From an uncultured Pseudorhodoferax sp. (GTDB lineage: Bacteria > Pseudomonadota > Gammaproteobacteria > Burkholderiales > Burkholderiaceae), in assembly GCA_913776795.1 (NCBI GenBank), contig CAJYRH010000600.1, positions 1 to 8,347 of the forward strand: a DNA stretch of 8,347 bases, given 5' to 3'. The first letter of the stretch is position 1, and each line of letters begins with the position of its first letter. The notes below the pieces were generated by a model, which made no database searches, was not told where the DNA came from, and saw only the letters and a list, made by a program, of their open reading frames with translations. Positions 6,697 through 8,347 of this stretch are shown here, one piece after another. The position numbers were made by a program, and so were the translations under genes.

Positions 6697-6734
6697 GGTG
6701 TGTCTCCGGTGGTGGTGTGTCGGGGGGAACGGGT

Positions 6735-8347
6735 TCAAGCCTTGTTCAGGCTGGCGAAATTCTTGCCCTCGGCGACCAGCTGGACGAGCAGCGGCGCGGG
6801 CTGCCAGAACAGCGGGTCTTCCTTGGCGAAGGTCTGGATGTCGTCCAGGATCTTGGGCAGGCCCACGGTGTCGGCGTAATGCATCGGGCCACCGCGAAAG
6901 CGCGGGAAGCCGTAGCCGTAGAGGAAGGTCACGTCCACGTCGAGCGGGCGCAGCGCGATGCCTTCGGCCACGACCTTGGCGCCCTCGTTGACCATGGCGG
7001 CCATGTAGCGGCGCATGATGTCCTCCTCGGTGAAGGCGCGCGGCGTGATGCCCGCCCGCTGCCGTTCGGCATCGACGATGGCCAGCACCTCGGGGTCTTC
7101 CACGCCGGTGCGCGCGCCCTGCGGGTACTGGTACCAGCCGCGGCCGGTCTTCTGGCCGAACCAGCCGCGTTCGCAGATGCGGTCGGCCACCTGCACGTAG
7201 CGGGCCTTCGGGTCGCGCGTGGCGGCCTTGCGCTTGCGCGTGGCCCAGCCGATGTCGCCACCGGCCAGGTCGGACACCTGGAACGGGCCCATGGGGTAGC
7301 CGAAGTTGCGCACCGCCGCGTCGATGGCGTAGGGGCTGGCGCCGTCTTCCATCATGGAGTCGGCAGCCTGCTTGTACACGGCCAGGATGCGGTTGCCGAT
7401 GAAGCCGTCGCACACGCCGGCGCGCACGGGCACCTTCCTGAGCTTCTTGGCCAGCGCGAAGGCCGTGGTCACCACGTCGGGCGCCACCTTGGCGGGCACC
7501 ACGATCTCCAGCAGCTTCATGATGTTGGCCGGCGAGAAGAAGTGCAGGCCGATCACGTCCTGCGGCCGGGCGATGCTGGCGGCGATGGCGTCGATGTCCA
7601 GGTAGGAGGTGTTGGTGGCCAGCACGGCGCCGCTCTTGCAGACGCGGTCGAGTTCGGCGAACACGGCCTTCTTGACCTCGATGTCTTCGAACACGGCCTC
7701 GATGACCATGTCCACCTCGGCGAAGGCCGCGTAGTCGGTCGAGCCGCTGAAGCGGGCCATCACCTTGGCCTTGGCGTCAGGTGTCATGCGGCCCTTGGCG
7801 ACGAGGCCGTCGTAGACCTTCTCGACGTTGGCGCGGCCACGGGCGATGGAGGCCTCGTCGCGCTCGACCATCACGACGGGCAGGCCGGCGTCCAGCGCGG
7901 AGACGGCGATGCCGGCGCCCATGGTGCCGCCGCCGACCACGCCGATGGTCTTGAGGGCGCGCGGCTCGGCGGCTGCGGCCTCGGGCACCTTGACCACATC
8001 GCGCTCGGAGAAGAAGGCGTGGATCAGGCCGGCGCGCTGCGGGCTGGCCAGGCACTGCATGAACAGCTCGCGCTCGAACTTGATGGCTTCGTCGAAGGGC
8101 TTGTCGAGGGCGGCCTCGACGGCATCGACGATGCGGTGGGGCGAGAACAGGTTCTTCGCCTTCTTGGCTTGTTCCGTACGCGCGGCGGCGATGGCGGCGC
8201 GGCTGGCCTCCACGTCAGCAAGGCCCGCCGCATCGCGCGATCGGCGCGGGCCGGCGTTCGACGCCAGCAGTTCCTGTGCGTAGGCCAGGCCTTCGGCCAG
8301 CGTGTCGTCGCTCTGGGCCAGCCGGTCGATGAGGCCGAGCTTGAGCG
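6735..8347 (-). CDS. FadB/PimF-type enoyl-CoA hydratase/3-hydroxyacyl-CoA dehydrogenase, 5' end missing
   Basis: The frame is open to the right window edge, so the N-terminus is absent; 536 residues are visible of a family usually near 700. An internal GTG at 8213 is not the real start, because the frame continues through [20 protein letters not shown], a typical end of the crotonase domain. The NAD-binding domain of 3-hydroxyacyl-CoA dehydrogenase follows: Rossmann motif [14 protein letters not shown] (visible residues 134-147), NTSYLDI (245-251) and [17 protein letters not shown] (266-282) with the His268/Glu280 catalytic pair. The C-terminal dehydrogenase region includes GFIGNRI (314-320), [20 protein letters not shown] (348-367) and GFPRFRGGP (479-487). 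It should hydrate 2-enoyl-CoA and oxidise the resulting 3-hydroxyacyl-CoA with NAD. The hydratase glutamates lie outside the window, so that activity is inferred from the family. It corresponds to PimF by position. Confidence 0.95.
   Translation of the reverse strand, partial: LKLGLIDRLAQSDDTLAEGLAYAQELLASNAGPRRSRDAAGLADVEASRAAIAAARTEQAKKAKNLFSPHRIVDAVEAALDKPFDEAIKFERELFMQCLASPQRAGLIHAFFSERDVVKVPEAAAAEPRALKTIGVVGGGTMGAGIAVSALDAGLPVVMVERDEASIARGRANVEKVYDGLVAKGRMTPDAKAKVMARFSGSTDYAAFAEVDMVIEAVFEDIEVKKAVFAELDRVCKSGAVLATNTSYLDIDAIAASIARPQDVIGLHFFSPANIMKLLEIVVPAKVAPDVVTTAFALAKKLRKVPVRAGVCDGFIGNRILAVYKQAADSMMEDGASPYAIDAAVRNFGYPMGPFQVSDLAGGDIGWATRKRKAATRDPKARYVQVADRICERGWFGQKTGRGWYQYPQGARTGVEDPEVLAIVDAERQRAGITPRAFTEEDIMRRYMAAMVNEGAKVVAEGIALRPLDVDVTFLYGYGFPRFRGGPMHYADTVGLPKILDDIQTFAKEDPLFWQPAPLLVQLVAEGKNFASLNKA

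Noticed and set aside
4282..6879. A plus-strand open frame of 865 codons across the dehydrogenase large subunit and thiolase genes
   Set aside because: It lies opposite two well-supported genes and a repeat, its translation is rich in Ala, Gly, His and Val without family motifs, and long antisense frames are expected in GC-rich coding DNA.
6735..8213. A complete 492-residue 3-hydroxyacyl-CoA dehydrogenase starting at the GTG at 8213
   Set aside because: The frame stays open to the window edge with sequence typical of the preceding crotonase domain, so this is the C-terminal part of a longer bifunctional protein.

Overview
The window is GC-rich and reads as chromosomal DNA of a betaproteobacterium in the Burkholderiales, most likely Comamonadaceae. 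Two things suggest this: a Bug-type periplasmic binding protein, a family greatly expanded in that order, and two copies of an intergenic repeat with a C5/G5 palindrome next to a TGACCACCCCCG stop-codon edge, which I associate from memory with Comamonadaceae genomes. The taxon call is an inference.

All seven genes lie on the minus strand, so transcription runs from the right edge to the left. In order of transcription they are: a FadB/PimF-type enoyl-CoA hydratase/3-hydroxyacyl-CoA dehydrogenase (5' end cut by the window), an acetyl-CoA acyltransferase (thiolase), a PimC-like acyl-CoA dehydrogenase large subunit, a PimD-like small subunit, a crotonase-fold enoyl-CoA hydratase/isomerase, a family III (CaiB/BaiF) CoA-transferase, and the first 114 residues of a Bug/TctC solute-binding protein (3' end cut). 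Short gaps of 38, 49 and 30 bases separate FadB from thiolase, hydratase from transferase, and transferase from Bug. Three longer gaps are the main non-coding content: 171 bases and 160 bases, each holding one copy of the stop-codon-linked repeat, and 452 bases holding a diverged inverted duplication.

Together the genes form a nearly complete beta-oxidation cycle. The order FadB-like, thiolase, dehydrogenase large, dehydrogenase small, hydratase matches the pimFABCDE dicarboxylate operon of Rhodopseudomonas palustris without the PimA ligase. Here a CoA-transferase resembling succinyl-CoA:glutarate CoA-transferase could do the activation, and the Bug protein could bind the free acid outside the membrane. 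The best reading is uptake, CoA activation and beta-oxidation of a medium-chain dicarboxylate such as adipate or pimelate. The exact substrate cannot be read from the sequence.

The points most worth a second look are the complementary loss of active-site motifs in the two dehydrogenase subunits, the missing glutamate pair in the hydratase, compensatory base changes in the hairpins of the two repeats, and the inverted duplication that interrupts the operon. No promoter, tRNA, rRNA, CRISPR array or insertion sequence was seen. I did not find a wholly new gene system; the unexplained material is mainly in the intergenic DNA.
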